Positions 1-12,132 of a DNA stretch of 23,454 nt are shown here, in pieces. Numbering within the stretch: the first letter of the stretch is position 1; each line of letters starts with the position of its first letter. The stretch lies in assembly GCA_009801015.1 (NCBI GenBank), contig VHZZ01000158.1:199941-223394 (forward strand), given 5' to 3'. The notes beneath the pieces are model-generated. The model did not search any database. It had not been told where the DNA came from and worked only from the letters and a program-made list of their open reading frames with translations. The translations under genes were made by a program, and so were the position numbers. The DNA is from Silene noctiflora (Eukaryota > Streptophyta > Magnoliopsida > Caryophyllales > Caryophyllaceae).

Positions 1-53
1 CACGTTATCACACTAACTGTGGAGGACACTGGCTCCAACAGTTAGGACACTCA

Positions 54-1093
54 ACCATCTTGTGGGGACCTTTGCACACAAATCATGCAAACGGCTTCTT
101 CGTTGTAGACACAACAGAGTTTCCCACCTTCGAAGACGAGCTTGTGGAGGAGTTCCCGTTACCCCCCGATCGAGCTTGACTTCCTTGTGTGTTAAATCGA
201 CTTCTCTTAACCGAAACCGAACTAGCTTGCGGCCTCTTTCCATTAGACCCATACTAAGGCACACCAGTATTCTCCGCTAGTGCCGCAATCTCGAGGCGCC
301 TCTCACTCCTCGTGGAAGTCGAGAAGCCGCTCCGCGGCAGATATCGCTGAAGACAGAGTCTTGGGGTTCTGCCTCATTACCTCCTATTGAGCCCACCTCT
401 TCAATCCATTGATGAACTCGAATGTCCTGTCTGTCTCGGTCATCTCGGAAATCTCGATCATGCACGTTGAGAACTCCCTCACATAATCCCGGATTGATTT
501 GGTGTGCTTCACCTCCTTCAGCTTCCGCCGAGCAACAAACTCAGTGTTCCCGGGATAAAAGTGATCCCTTAAAATCCTCTTGAATTCGGCCCACGACGTC
601 ACCATAATCGTGCCCGCTTCCATTTCCTTGTACTTAACCCTCCACCACAACTTGGCGTCGTCTGTCAAGTACATGCTCGCTGTGTTGACTTTCGCTTCTT
701 CGTCGAGACCGCTTACTCGGAAGTAATGCTCTATATCGAAAACGAAGTTGTCGGCAACTTTCGAATCCCTCGCCCCATCGTAGGTACGAGGTTGGGGCGC
801 CTTCACTTTACGAGCCCCCAAAGATTTCCCGTCATTGGCCACGACTTTCATGAGTGTGGCGCAAGTATTCTCTAACTCCTCGATCTTTCGATGGAGGTGA
901 ACGATCTCTTCCTCCAGATCTCCGGGGATTACATTCCCGATCGCATCGATCCGGGTATCCATCCCGACCAATGCCGACTCGAGGCCACTAACTGTCTTAT
1001 CCAACTCCTCGAGGGGGCGCCCTCGAGCTTCGGAAGTTTGTTGTCGAACGCATCCTCTAGGTAGCTCATTCGCTCTTCCATACTTTTGCCCAT
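54..1093 (-). pseudogene. Decayed Ty3/gypsy retrotransposon gag fragment
   Basis: This is the gag polyprotein region of a plant Ty3/gypsy LTR retrotransposon, which would normally form the capsid. The reading starts at an ATG at 1091-1093, just inside the primer-binding site. A coiled-coil-like segment follows (LHRKIEELENTCATL), then the retrotransposon gag core with DDAKLWWRVKY, LRDHFYPGN and VREFSTCMIEISEM. After GLKRWAQ an in-frame TAG (384-386) interrupts a frame that continues with gag-like VMRQNPKTLSSA, and a second stop lies at 303-305. Near 71-85 a different frame reads as a zinc knuckle (FVCKGPHKMVECP) whose first Cys position is now a TGA (83-85). The N-terminal part is also out of frame with the core, around 1008-1020 in a C-rich run. 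At least two frameshifts and three nonsense codons make this a dead copy. Protease and polymerase would lie beyond the left edge. Confidence 0.85.
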
Positions 1094-1146
1094 TTTATCG
1101 ATTACGATGAACCAATGCGGCCTGTAGTAACCCGTCCGAAAACCGG

Positions 1147-1158
1147 GCTCTGATACCA
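1147..1158 (-). other. Retrotransposon primer-binding site (initiator tRNA-Met type)
   Basis: Read on the minus strand this is TGGTATCAGAGC, the standard primer-binding site complementary to the 3' end of plant initiator tRNA-Met. It lies two bases from the LTR end (...TGACA, TT, TGGTATC), as expected for an LTR element. It fixes the element's orientation as minus and marks the junction between LTR and internal region. Confidence 0.9.
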
Positions 1159-1160
1159 AA

Positions 1161-1680
1161 TGTCACGGTCCGGTACTTTAGCCGGATCGTGGTGCCACCC
1201 TTGCCCGAATCTAGGGCAAGAATGCAAGCAACAAGGGTCTCGTACTAGTGAGCTAGGGATCGCCCACTAGCACGTTTCTCGGGACTCGGGGTGTGTGTCG
1301 GAAATCCTAGTAACGATTAACAAAGTCCGACACACGAAAGTAATAAAAGTAAGCAATACGATTATTAAAAGTAAGAGACAAGTAATATCTAGCTTAAGGA
1401 TGAGAAGCGGTTTTCATTGACTAACACCTCTCATAGAGGGAAATTTGATAGTTTGGTTCCTGTAGCAGGAAACATTGATTGTGCAGAATAGCGATACGTT
1501 TTCTAAACACCTAAAAACGTATCTTAAACTAAAAACGAGACTCCAAGATTCGACACGCAGGAAGTAGTATTGGAGTACTAAATGAAACTAAAAACAGAAG
1601 TGAAAATAAATGAACGCAAATAAGAAATCTAAGGGTTCGAAGTAAAAGGACCGCGCGCGCAATTTTCAAGGATTTTGTGG
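1161..1680 (-). mobile_element. 5' LTR of the Ty3/gypsy element (outer end unresolved)
   Basis: The LTR begins exactly next to the primer-binding site: its minus-strand 3' end is ...CCGTGACA, written on the plus strand as TGTCACGG from 1161. The sequence through about 1650 looks like transcribed R/U5-type LTR sequence. The outer end cannot be fixed. The partner LTR is outside the window, so no target-site duplication can be compared. Possible ends lie anywhere from about 1660 (a GCGCGC tract) to about 2104. The given end is a minimum estimate. Confidence 0.6.
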
Positions 1681-2512
1681 CTAAAAGTGCGGCTCCTTAC
1701 ACTGTGCATCAAATCTAACGAAATATCAAATTTTGACGACAATCCTAGATTTTATGGTGAAAATTTAGTAATGGGTAATTAGCGTTTGATGAGTAATTAA
1801 GAGAATGGGTTTGCGATTGAATTGAGAAATTTGGGGAAATTAATCAATGTTGCAAAGAGATATTTCAGGTATACGAGTGAGTGTGAAAGTAGTGGAAGGA
1901 GTAGAAGAAAGATGGAATTAAGATCTTATGAGTCATGCAAATAAAGAAGTAAAAAAAATTGAGATTAAGATGTTTGATTCTGAGTTTACTACAAAAAGAA
2001 AGTCTGAAGGAAGAAAAAGGATGAAGAAGGCTAAAAGAAACCTCCAAAGCTTCACAATTCACCGATTATAACCAGTTAAAAATAAGGGTGGTGTAATATA
2101 AAACAAATGAGTGCAAGAATCGGATTAATATGGGTTAAAGTATACTTCGTAGTTGGGTTTAATTTCAAAAGACGAGACATAGTTTTGATTATTCTCATCA
2201 AATAACCCAATAATTTTCACTGTTGCTTGGTTCAATTAATTTAGTAAGGTCAGAGCAACATTTATTATTGAGTGTGGCTTGCAAAATTCTAAACTACTGC
2301 CAAAATAAAACCTACCATTTAGTTTTTTGAATCAATTGAACCACTTTCTATGCTTTTCTTTAAATCCTAATGCGACTGCTTTGATTAAGGATGGGTTACA
2401 TAACTATGGAAAATTATGTGCAAAAGGAATCACAAGATCGGCGAAATTTCTAATACTTCACACAATTTCGTCTACACAAATTTTATATTCATGGCAAAGA
2501 TATTGCGTAATT
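1681..2512. other. AT-rich stretch with no supportable gene
   Basis: This is AT-rich DNA between the LTR and the 3' end of the ALDH6 gene. The short open frames here (1865-2062 minus, 2327-2533 plus) have low-complexity translations and no recognisable domain. Part of it, up to about 2104, could be the outer U3 of the LTR. The last part overlaps the 3' untranslated and downstream region of the minus-strand gene. Confidence 0.5.
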
Positions 2513-2518
2513 TTTATT
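2513..2518 (-). terminator. Poly(A) signal AATAAA of the ALDH6 gene
   Basis: A canonical AATAAA on the minus strand lies about 40 bases downstream of the gene 1 stop codon (2556-2558). That is a suitable position for a plant near-upstream polyadenylation element. The cleavage site itself is not visible. Confidence 0.5.
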
Positions 2519-2555
2519 GTAAATTTTACTTAGTCGTCCATGAAAGATTGAAAGG

Positions 2556-5500
2556 CTATGCCTTCTGTGAAGTCGGCATAGCTAGAGAGACTCCACTTGG
2601 TAAATCTTTCCATTGTTGCGTAACTGTCTTTATCTGTGTGTAAAATTGAACTCCAGCCTTCCCTGAAAGTCATTGGGAATATACACATATGAGGTCCCGA
2701 AAGAAATCGAGTCAAATGGGAATCAGGAAAAAAGAAGAAAGTGAGACATTAGAATTGCGCAATTTACCGTAGAAATTGAGATCGCCAGCAAACGATGCCT
2801 TGCTGCCAGTAAACGAGAAAAACGGAAGAGGTACTGGAATTGGGACATTAATGCCAACCTGAGATCCATATCCCATAGTTTAGCTTTAGTCGGTTGGCGA
2901 TTGGAAATCAGGTTAAACAAGTGATAAAAAGTACAACGGCTATTCTTGCAAGTTGCAAGAGAATGCAAAAAAGGGTCTTTCATTACCTGCCCAGCCTCAA
3001 TTTCAGTCTGAAATTTCCTCGCAGCTGCTCCTGATGAGGTAAATATCGACGCTCCATTACCATACCTGACATAAAGAAGTTCACAATTATATGTATCATC
3101 TGACAAATCAGAGAGCCCTAGTGAAACAGAAATAATGTGATCTATGCAGTTATTACTTGTTTTTGTTGACGATGTCTATAGCTTCTTCCAAACTGTCAGC
3201 CTGATCACAAAGAAAAAATTTGAATGTAGCTCAAGAAAGAGTTGGTCACAATTTTGGAATCAATGACTAAAAATTACTGAAAAATAGCCAGTATACCTGC
3301 ATGCAAAGTAGCACCGGCCCAAAAATTTCCTCCTATTCATATAATGTGAAACACGAAAAGTTTTAGTTCCACTACACCAACATATACCCAATTAAGCAAA
3401 GCATATTTCAGAAGGGAAATAATACCTTGTAACATTCCATGTCAGCTGTTATGCCACTTAAGATAGTAGGTCCTACAAAATTTCCGCTTTCATATCCTGG
3501 AACCTTTTTGCATGAGAAGTGGGCAGTAATTAGCACACCAAGTGGATGAGTGAGCTCCAAACCATATTCAGTTACATGACCACAGTCTGTCATGACATGC
3601 TATTCTTTCCAAACTGTGCAAATTATAAACTTAAGACTAGACTCCAAGACCAGAAGAAACAAAGTTTGCAGTTTTTGTTTTTTGATAGAAACCCATTGAG
3701 GGCTCTAATTCATTACATCCAAATCGGAATCAGCAAGATACACGATGATCCGTGGAATCTCTCCCAACCATACCCGCCTAGGCGCCTACCTAGACTCCAA
3801 GGATGGAAATGAGCCAAGGTATGAGCTACACTATTGCAGTTCTGAAGTACAAAGAGAAAGAAATTGACTCAAATTAATTACAAAGAACAGATATCATTGT
3901 AAGTTAAGGATCATCGCCAATTTGGTCCCCCATTACAAAACTCATCGACATCTAAATTTAACTTGTTTTTTCAGTTTTGTTTAACATCTTCAGATTCTGT
4001 TCAGGTGCAAACACAAGATCTAGGAGTAAGACGGGTAATGCAAGTAAAGCCAATGAATAACGCTTCAAAATATTATCACTCACAATTTATTGTCCCCATT
4101 CAATTTTTGCAGTGAATCAATATCAACTTTGACCTTTGACAATTAATTTCTCCAAATATGAGTAAAGATACGATCTAAATTTGACGTTTTTTATTTGTCA
4201 AAGCAACTAAACTTTGTAGCTATTGCGTATAGTGAGAAAAATATTGGTCACAGTTAAGTAGTTAACATCGTTGACTGCCAAAAATCAAATGAGGAAAACA
4301 CAAATGGGGTGGAGGGATTATCAAATTACTGGACAACCTAGACCTAGCTCAAAACAGGACAATAAAATGAAACAGTGAGCCGATGAAATACCACAATGTT
4401 CCTTCCGTCCAGTACTAGCCTGGCTCCAGCGTCAACCCCACTTTGAATCAGTGTGCATATTCGTTCTTTTGCCTGTCAGCAAAAGCAATTTCAGAGTAAA
4501 CAAATACTTCGAGGCGGCGTTATAGAATAAAGATCCAGTGAATGAGATACTAATGGTAATTTGGTGTGTGTACTGTGTAGCAGAACTACAGCTCCAAACA
4601 ATTGTACAGATCTATACTACCCAAGTACCCATGCAACCAAAAGACCCCTTGGATTAGGTTCACTAGAAAACAAAAAAAATTAACACAAGTTCCTACCTTT
4701 TTTTGTCCATGTAAAGATGAGACATGACAATCTATAGGGAATGAGTGCAGTAATTAAGAATCACCTGCTTGCTTATGACAGGACCAAGGTCGGCATCAGG
4801 AGCTACGCCAGCATTGACTTTCAGGGATTTAGCAAGCTCAACCAACTTGTTTTCCCTTCATGATAGGAAAAGACGTATAAGTTCATTGTGATTACACAAG
4901 AAAAACAGCAAATACCACACAACCTTCATCTTACAATCTGACTACAATGGAAATAAGTAATTTTCACAAGCTTGTTTAAATTCATGATAACAGGGCAACA
5001 AATGTTTTAGCAAGTAGTCCCATTCAATGAGAAATGAGGTTTGGACTTTGGTTACACAAATCGTCCACCATCACCTATAGTATACAATATTGGACATTAG
5101 TTACGGTGGAATGAGTAGTTGTTTTCTCTCACTCCGAGAGTAGAGGTACGGAGGTATGTCAGTATATGATGATTAGAGTAACAAGATACTCTAAAAAACT
5201 ACACAGGCTGTTTACATGTACATATCCGCAGATACAAGGTTGGGACTTGGGACAAACAAGAGGGCGACAAAACAGCAGTAGATACTGGTATAAGGAAAAT
5301 CATATGCCGTATATCTTAACTATAACAGATCGGTACCAATTTATTACCTAAAAAATTATTTATAGGTTTATAATCTTTTCAACTAACTTTTACTCTGGAA
5401 ATATGTAAGAATAATCCGTTAAAAAAGCACAAACAAACAAATTATCAAGTACCATGTCTTCAAGTCACCAACAAAGACCACGGTGCTGAGTGCCATGCAC

Positions 5501-8500
5501 CTTTGACCTGCAGCACCAAATCCAGCAGCGGCTAGTGCATTTGCAGTTGCATCGACATTTGCATCGGGCATGACAATGGCATGGTTTTTGGCACCCATGT
5601 TAGACTGATTAACAAGGAAATAGGAGGCAACCAGTTAATAAATAAACGCAAAAACAATTGAACAACAATCATTAGTTTGCGATTCGAATATAAACCAAAA
5701 AGCTTTCTTTTACCTGGACCCGCTTTCCTTTCGCAGATGCTCTAGCATAGATGTGCATCCCAGCCTTCACGTACAAATGATAATTGGGAGTGAATTAGCA
5801 AAATGAAATAAATGACTCGAGATATTACCAGTTGTAGGTACAGAAAATATAACAAGAGTAAAACTCCCAACGGTGTAATAAGCTGATATTAAAATCCCTA
5901 CACGAAGAATCTCTCTTTTGATCAAGTAGCAAGAAATTTCAACCCCTCACGTCCTCCACAATTAAAATAAATTAAATAAAGACCATTGAATTGAAACCAG
6001 TGTTAGAAAGTAATGTGCCATTTATCTCTTCTTTCACCCTTCTCCTTCAGTTATATATATAAAGAGGCAATGGGAACAGCCTTTCGTAATCCCTGGCAAT
6101 CAGTCATTGATCCTAAAGGTAGATCATTATCATTAATCTTTAGGCTACCATTCCAAATGTGACTTGAATTTTAGTAAGAAAGTATCCCAGGCAGTCTGCC
6201 CAAAATAGAGTTCATATATTCCTTTCGTTTGTATGAGGTGAAAATGAAGAAAATATAACACATTTTCAACTTTCAGAAGTGGAACCCCAAGTTTCCTCCC
6301 CTTTTCCCTCCTCCCTAGCATCTCTTCATCTTCTCACTCCAATCAAACAAAAGCCAAATTAACTTGACTCAATTTTGCTACTACAGACTATCTTCTCCTA
6401 TAAATATCTTCTCTCAAAACAAATCGAGGCCAAAATGCTCCCACAAATCCACTGTAAATAAATGTAATCATCAGACTTGGAATAAAACTAGTGCCTAATG
6501 AGAAATAACTTACATTATTTGAACCAACAAATGATACAGCACGAATATTGTCGTCATCACAAATTGCATTGACAGTGTCCTGTTTCACAGAACAAAAAAT
6601 TTGTCGAGCGAAATAGGAAGAGAAGATTAAATAGTTTCTAGAAACGCAGCACTGAAAACTCTGGCGTGAAAGTGAAGGCAAGCTAAACTTCAACCTTGAC
6701 CTTTTCTGAAAAGTAAAATGGAATAACATAAAGAGAAATAATGATAAATCATTATAGTTATCACATACAACATACATTAGTCCCATGAACAATATTTAAG
6801 ACTCCATCAGGTAGACCTGCTTCCATGGCTAGCTCAGCAAGCATGACAGATGCTCCTAAAAATGAATTAATACAGCAGTTATTAGTATACGACAACAGAT
6901 GAAACTGGTTAAAAAAAACTCATGTGAATTTTCACGCACTTGATGAATAAACATCAGCAGCATAAAATTGAGAACAACGTCAACAACTTCAACAGAGAAG
7001 AATTTCCTATCCTTACTAAGTTACTTCCACAAATGCCATTTTCAAATCTCAATGCCAAACTAAAATTTAGAGAAAAGAAGTTCAGTTTTGCTGTGTAGGG
7101 AAGCTGCTCTAGAAAATACGCCAAGTTCTCTCCCTCCACATGCTCAGTCTGTCGACAATTTATCAAACAATATGCAAGCCAAGATCTTACTTATCGTATT
7201 AACACATCTTAGCTATTAAAACTTGAACATATAGCATAGAAAAATCCATATAAGCAGATAAAAAAGGACAAAGGAAGATAAGAAACACAAAGACAGAAAT
7301 AACAAAGATCAGCAGCCAACTCTTCCTCCTTTTTGGTCTGTCTTAGTAGGATTGAGATTCACATATTTTTCTGAATAGAAACACTTTTGATCTTTTAATA
7401 AATAAAACTCTGTAGTTTTCTTTCCAAAAGAAAACCCCACAGGTTCCTCTATTCACAAATGTTAGATGTATTTGGAGGAAAAGTAAGTGACAAATTTCCA
7501 GTCTTAGCTTCACTTTAAAATGCATTTTACTTCCATACAAAGCAGAGTTTATTTGTCTACCTTTCTGGGCATCTTTTCACAACCAACATACGACGATCAG
7601 ATGACATTCACAAAAAGGAAACTGGAAAGTAAAACTACTGGAGCGTGTGATAGAATATCAAGGAATTTGACTAGATATATGAATGGAAGTTTGGCAGTGT
7701 ACAATTGGAAGTTAATTAAAAAAAACAAGGCCACAGCATAATAAAATCTATCTAGAAACTGATAATTCATCTCCTAGTTTGGGACAATTTCTATTGAAGT
7801 AAAAAGTGATGTTTTATGTCTATGGAAATTATGCCTACATATATTTCATAAAACTTTAGATAAACTGTAAACCAAGAGGAATCAAAGTGGTCACCTGGAT
7901 CTTTCTCTGATGGTTTTAGAATAAAGGTATTGCCAGAAGTGACTGCAACTGGAAACATCTGAGGAAAACGATATCACATGGTCACTAAATTGAGTTTCTA
8001 GGTTTTGAAAAGAGATATTCCATGCCTGTTGATTTCAAAAGTCTTGCGACTTCAACTACAAAAGGTGTTTTTGAAGGAATTAAAAATTTTAGTATCATGA
8101 GATAGTGTTACATCAAAATGGTTCACTGTAATTGCTACCATGTCATTGTATCTTTAAATTCTATGAATCAATAATCTATTGTTTCTGCAGGGCAAAGGTG
8201 CAGTCAAGCCAACCTGAATGAAGTAGGTGCAGTTAGCTCCTAAATAAGTTTGGACTTTGGAGCAAATTTAAGTAAGCGAAAAGATCCTGCTGAAGGTCTA
8301 CTTTCGGATAATACATAGTCAATGTCTCAAACTTCTCTGTTATAAGTAGCAAGCTCTTTCTTTGTTTTTTCTTTGTTTAAATGTCTACAGGTCCTACATT
8401 AGGATGTGCTCGGTTAAATGTATGCAATAAGGTATTCTGTAAATTTCACAAAACATGTACGCCATTTATGGACTCGTATTCTAAAAGGCTATTTACATGA

Positions 8501-11087
8501 CTAGTATTGACTACATAAAGGTATCTTTTTGCAATGAAATATACAGTTTTCGGAAAGACCACATCCTCCCAAAAGTTGAAGGACCATCTTTTAAGTTTTA
8601 ACTAGGAGTAACTAGGAGCTGTTCATATGTAGAACATAAAATGAACAAAATGTATGTGCAAGTACTTATGCCCGGTTCAGTTAGTACTTATGGAGTATTA
8701 GTTAATACTTACCCATAGAGGAATCATCGCGGGGAAGTTAAAGGGGCATATTCCAGCACAAACACCAAGAGGCTCTCTGATGCTGTATGTATCGATACCA
8801 TTTGATACATTGGAAACAAACTCTCCCATTTGAAGACTTCCCATTCCACACACGTGTTCTACCACCTCTATAGAAGGTTTTGGATAGAAAAAGCATTAGA
8901 ATATCAACTTAAGCAAACCAGTTTCTGATCAAATGATATCAAAAAGCTAACCTAAGCCACGGAAAACATCACCCTGCGCATCTTTAAGTGTTTTTCCTTG
9001 TTCAGTAGTTATATTCAGGGCTAGCTTATCCTGGAATATAAGTAAAACGACAATGAAAAAATATAAAATAAAATAATACAAATACACTATCTCTAGGATT
9101 TTTTCTGGTGTACCCCCGAGTTTATTATATTCTGCCACATACAATCCTTTTTTTTTAAATTTCTCTAGGATTACCATGAACTACATAAACAGTTCATCAA
9201 CATGATTCAAGTACTCAAATCCGCTTGTTTTAACTTTTATGTTTAGGCCCCATTAATTGAGTACTCAACAGCAAGTTGTCGAGTCATATGCATAATCGTC
9301 GCTTAGGATCCTAAGCGTCATCATCGCTTAATTAGCAATATGGATCCTTACAAATATCTAATATAGTACTCTGTACTTAGGTTATGCTTAGGAATTGTTT
9401 TATATAATTCAAAATATTTAGATGCTTTGTTTTAGTGAAAAGGAGGTAGGCGATATATTTTAAATAAACAAAGGGTTACACCGTAGAATTCCAAATTTGA
9501 AAAAGGTAAAACCTCACCATGTCTCTCCTGATAAGTTCCTGGAGCTTAAACATTACACGTTGACGAGCTGTAACAGGTGTGTTTCTCCATGATGGAAAAG
9601 CCTGTTTTGCTGCAGCCACAGCAGCTTGGAACTCCTCCTTTGTTGTTAAAGGAACTTGAGAGACAATCTCTTGGGTAGCCTGACATATCATAAAATATAG
9701 CCATAACAGGGAAAAGTTGTTAACATAAACCTGTAAACCAGTTTAAGGCAATTCCAGCATTAGGAAAAGCAAAAGAGAATACGAAGTATTACCGGATTTA
9801 TAACATCTATTGATTCGGATGCCTGTGACTCAATGAATTTGCCTCCCACGAGAAGTGGAACCCTCTGATACAAAGATTATTAGGATACTACATAAGTCAC
9901 CATAGTTCATAAGTGCAAAACATAGCATCACCATTGACATGATAACTTTAAGGCCAAAGGAAAGGAGCAGTACACCAAGAAACAACAATTTGCCATCGCA
10001 TCCACGAACAATAGCCATTCCACAGTACAAAGGAGCCGATTGTTACCTGATGCCATCTATTCCTCTCATTTTTCTCTATCATTTCTTTGCCAAACGGTTA
10101 TTTGAGAAAAGGGTCTACTAGACTGCTAAGAAGTTGTTTCAAGTGTATTCCGACGGAATAAGTTGCTCTCATCTCTATTTTCTTAAATATGTACAGAGAA
10201 GCAACATATAAAACTACGCGTGAAACACCGTGCTGATAACCTCAAAATGCATTTATGAACATATATTAAAAACACTACGCTCGATGATGCAGGAGAACCA
10301 AGACTTCAGAGGTCACACACTCATCAGAAATTACTGCTATAGCTAACTACAACCTGAATCTCATCTACATTGTTCCCTCTGACTTTGACCGCCAAAAAAT
10401 CAATATATTTAGCTTTAGATCAATCAAATTTCCTCAGCGTATCATAAAGTCCAAATCATCAAGCAGCAATACAATTACCAGTGGCAAAGCAAGGGGCAGC
10501 CATCCTCCCTCAGACATAAAAAATACGAACTTTTAGTTCAGATTTCCGATTTTTTCCTACATTACAGTATTACATTACTGCATTACTAACTTACCCGCTC
10601 CAAAATTCTCAATCAATGTTTCAGGCCCTCCGACTTTAAATCTCGGCTCCATTCAATTACAGTCATCTAAAACCAATATACAACATCCATTACTCTAACG
10701 CCTCAATGGCTCCGGCAAATTGCGAGGTACATCCGAAAACCGACATATAATCTCATTCTCCATATTCAACAGCTTTCAAATCAAAACATCAACGCAATTA
10801 TTCTTTAAATATAAAATTACCAAAGGTTTTCGAGACTGATTAAATTGCTGCGTCGCAGTTGTATAATTAAGAGCAAATATCCGAGCTCGAAACAATTTCG
10901 CATTTCTCGCTGTTACATAAATCAAAAAGATATAAGTCAATTAATCAAATCACAAATCATGATCATGTCAAATTAGTAACTTTCAATTCACCAAAGAAAT
11001 CGGTTTAACATGTTTATTCATTATTAATAATAGAATTAATAATCAGAAGTTAAAGGTTGTACCTCGTTGAAGAGAGAATTGAAGCAT
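2556..11087 (-). CDS. ALDH6B2: Methylmalonate-semialdehyde dehydrogenase (CoA-acylating), mitochondrial, 19 exons
   Basis: This enzyme converts methylmalonate (and malonate) semialdehyde, NAD+ and CoA to propionyl-CoA (or acetyl-CoA) in mitochondrial valine and pyrimidine breakdown. Coding exons, 5' to 3': 11087-11063, 10909-10821, 9864-9793, 9679-9518, 9030-8952, 8867-8713, 7958-7895, 6855-6776, 6579-6514, 5764-5714, 5604-5453, 4855-4765, 4472-4392, 3503-3426, 3332-3297, 3200-3157, 3065-2987, 2858-2768, 2662-2556. All introns are GT-AG; the total is 1602 nt, 533 aa, normal for the family. Residues 1-38 ([20 protein letters not shown]...) are an Arg-rich, acid-free transit peptide. Visible motifs are [12 protein letters not shown] (Asn186, oxyanion hole), [10 protein letters not shown] (Lys209/Glu212, NAD ribose), FVGSNNAG (259-266), NMGAKNH (Asn283 replaces the general-base Glu of ordinary ALDHs, typical of CoA-acylating members), GQRCMALS (nucleophile Cys317), EEIFGPV (Glu417) and the C-terminal [10 protein letters not shown]. 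It lies downstream of its fusion paralogue, in the same direction. The gene is intact. Confidence 0.95.
4074..4320. mobile_element. Stowaway-like MITE in an intron of the ALDH6 gene
   Basis: The right end reads AAATGGGGTGGAGGGATTA and the left end TATCACTCACAATTTATTGTCCCCATT. Reverse-complementing the right end gives TAATCCCTCCACCCCATTT, which pairs imperfectly with the left end. The GGGG...GGAGGGA terminus and the flanking TA are typical of plant Tc1/mariner-derived Stowaway MITEs. It sits in the intron between exons 4472-4392 and 3503-3426. The left border is approximate because that terminal repeat is degraded. Confidence 0.45.
9300..9317. repeat. 18-bp perfect palindrome in an intron
   Basis: CGCTTAGGATCCTAAGCG is identical to its own reverse complement. 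It sits in the intron between exons 9679-9518 and 9030-8952, in a stretch with further CGTC/CGCTTA-type half copies nearby. The function is unknown; it could be chance or the centre of a decayed foldback element. Confidence 0.5.
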
Positions 11088-11184
11088 ATTGAGTGATTTT
11101 AAGAGGAGATAGAGTTAGGAAAAAAATGAAGGAAAGTTGGGAGAGAAAGAGAGTCCAAGATGAGTGTGTATATACTATATATAG
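11088..11184 (-). promoter_or_regulatory. Core promoter and 5' UTR of the ALDH6 gene
   Basis: On the minus strand a TATA element (CTATATATAG, 11175-11184) lies about 90 bases upstream of the start ATG (11085-11087). Transcription would start near 11150, giving a CT-rich 5' UTR of about 60 bases (TCTCTTTCTCTCCC...), common in plant housekeeping genes. No upstream ATG is seen between the presumed start site and the CDS. The exact start is an inference from TATA spacing. Confidence 0.55.
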
Positions 11185-11500
11185 TGAATTAGTGATATAC
11201 ACATGCAAATTATTTGAGTTTTTACAATTTTTAAAATGATGGTTATTTAATTATTTTAATGATGATTAACCAATTATAGAAGAGGATCAAAAGCTTAATA
11301 CTATCATGTTAATGGAGGGTTAAGATTTAAACAAAGATTTTGTGTGATTTCTTAGAAAGGAATCTTATTTGATGAGGATGGACTTTTTTGGTGACTAATT
11401 TGATGAGGATGATGACAATGCACCGCTAGGCGAGTAGGAGTACTAATTAAAAAATTACAGGTATATAAAATGAGTATAAGTTCGTCTAGATCTGGTAACC

Positions 11501-11927
11501 GAATGACCCGATTCAAAAAGGTTGATCCGAGATCCGAAAATGACCCAAACGTACTTCACCCAAAACCCAAATTGACCCGATCTGATCCGACCCAAACATT
11601 GGCCGACCCAACACGAAAAGACTCGCCTCATAATTGAACCGATCCTAAATGATTTGAAGTGACCCAAAATGATCAGAAACGCCAGGTACTAAGTCATATT
11701 AATATTATATATATCAAAATAAAGTTTCATTGGTTATAACAATCCCTAATAAATAGTTAAATTTGCAAAATAGTATTTCTTAATCAAAATGGCCATTAAT
11801 CTGAAAGCAACTCGACCCGAAAATGACCCGACTCGAAATTGACCCGAAACCCGAAAGTGATTTGACCCGACCTAAAATGTATGACAGGCCCGAAATGACT
11901 CGACCCATACCTTACCCGAATGACCCA
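11501..11927. repeat. Degenerate GACCCGAAA-type repeat, two blocks
   Basis: Two blocks (about 11501-11690 and 11811-11927), separated by AT-rich DNA, contain many copies of a short unit close to GACCCGAAA or TGACCCGA with variable spacers. Both blocks show the unit in the same orientation. The open frames across it (11455-11667 minus, 11823-12077 plus) only translate the repeat and have no domain. Degenerate arrays of this type are familiar in plant intergenic DNA. It lies between gene 1's promoter and gene 2's 3' end. Confidence 0.6.
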
Positions 11928-12046
11928 TTTTGCCAGGTTCGTCCCATAAAATTTGTGTGTGAAACCGTCTCACATATAACACCATTTATAGAGTACAATT
12001 TGACCGGCTTTAAGTTTAAAACAAACATATCAAATTTAATGTGTCT

Positions 12047-12132
12047 GATAAATTGTAAACGGATATGTCCGTCTTAAACAAGATTTAAACAAAATTCTTG
12101 TTTAAAACAGACATACCCGTGTACAATTTGTC
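12047..12132. repeat. Foldback inverted repeat (37-bp arms, 12-bp loop)
   Basis: The left arm 12047-12083 and right arm 12096-12132 are inverted copies matching at 32 of 37 positions by eye, with loop 12084-12095. The core reads GGATATGTCCGTCTTAAACAAGA on the left and its inverse on the right. Weaker pairing continues outward into the AAATTTAA and TTTAAATT flanks. This looks like the centre of a foldback transposon or MITE; its outer ends are not resolved. Confidence 0.6.

Noticed and set aside
5166..5351. 61-codon plus-strand frame in an ALDH6 intron
   Set aside because: Inside a correctly spliced intron; no similarity to known domains and no supporting signals.
6388..6792. 134-codon minus-strand frame as an independent gene
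   Set aside because: It is intron sequence read through exon 6579-6514 of the ALDH6 gene; only the part [11 protein letters not shown]...GSNN is truly coding.
11823..12077. 84-codon plus-strand frame (MTRLEIDPKPES...)
   Set aside because: Its first half merely translates the GACCCGA repeat and the rest enters the foldback element.
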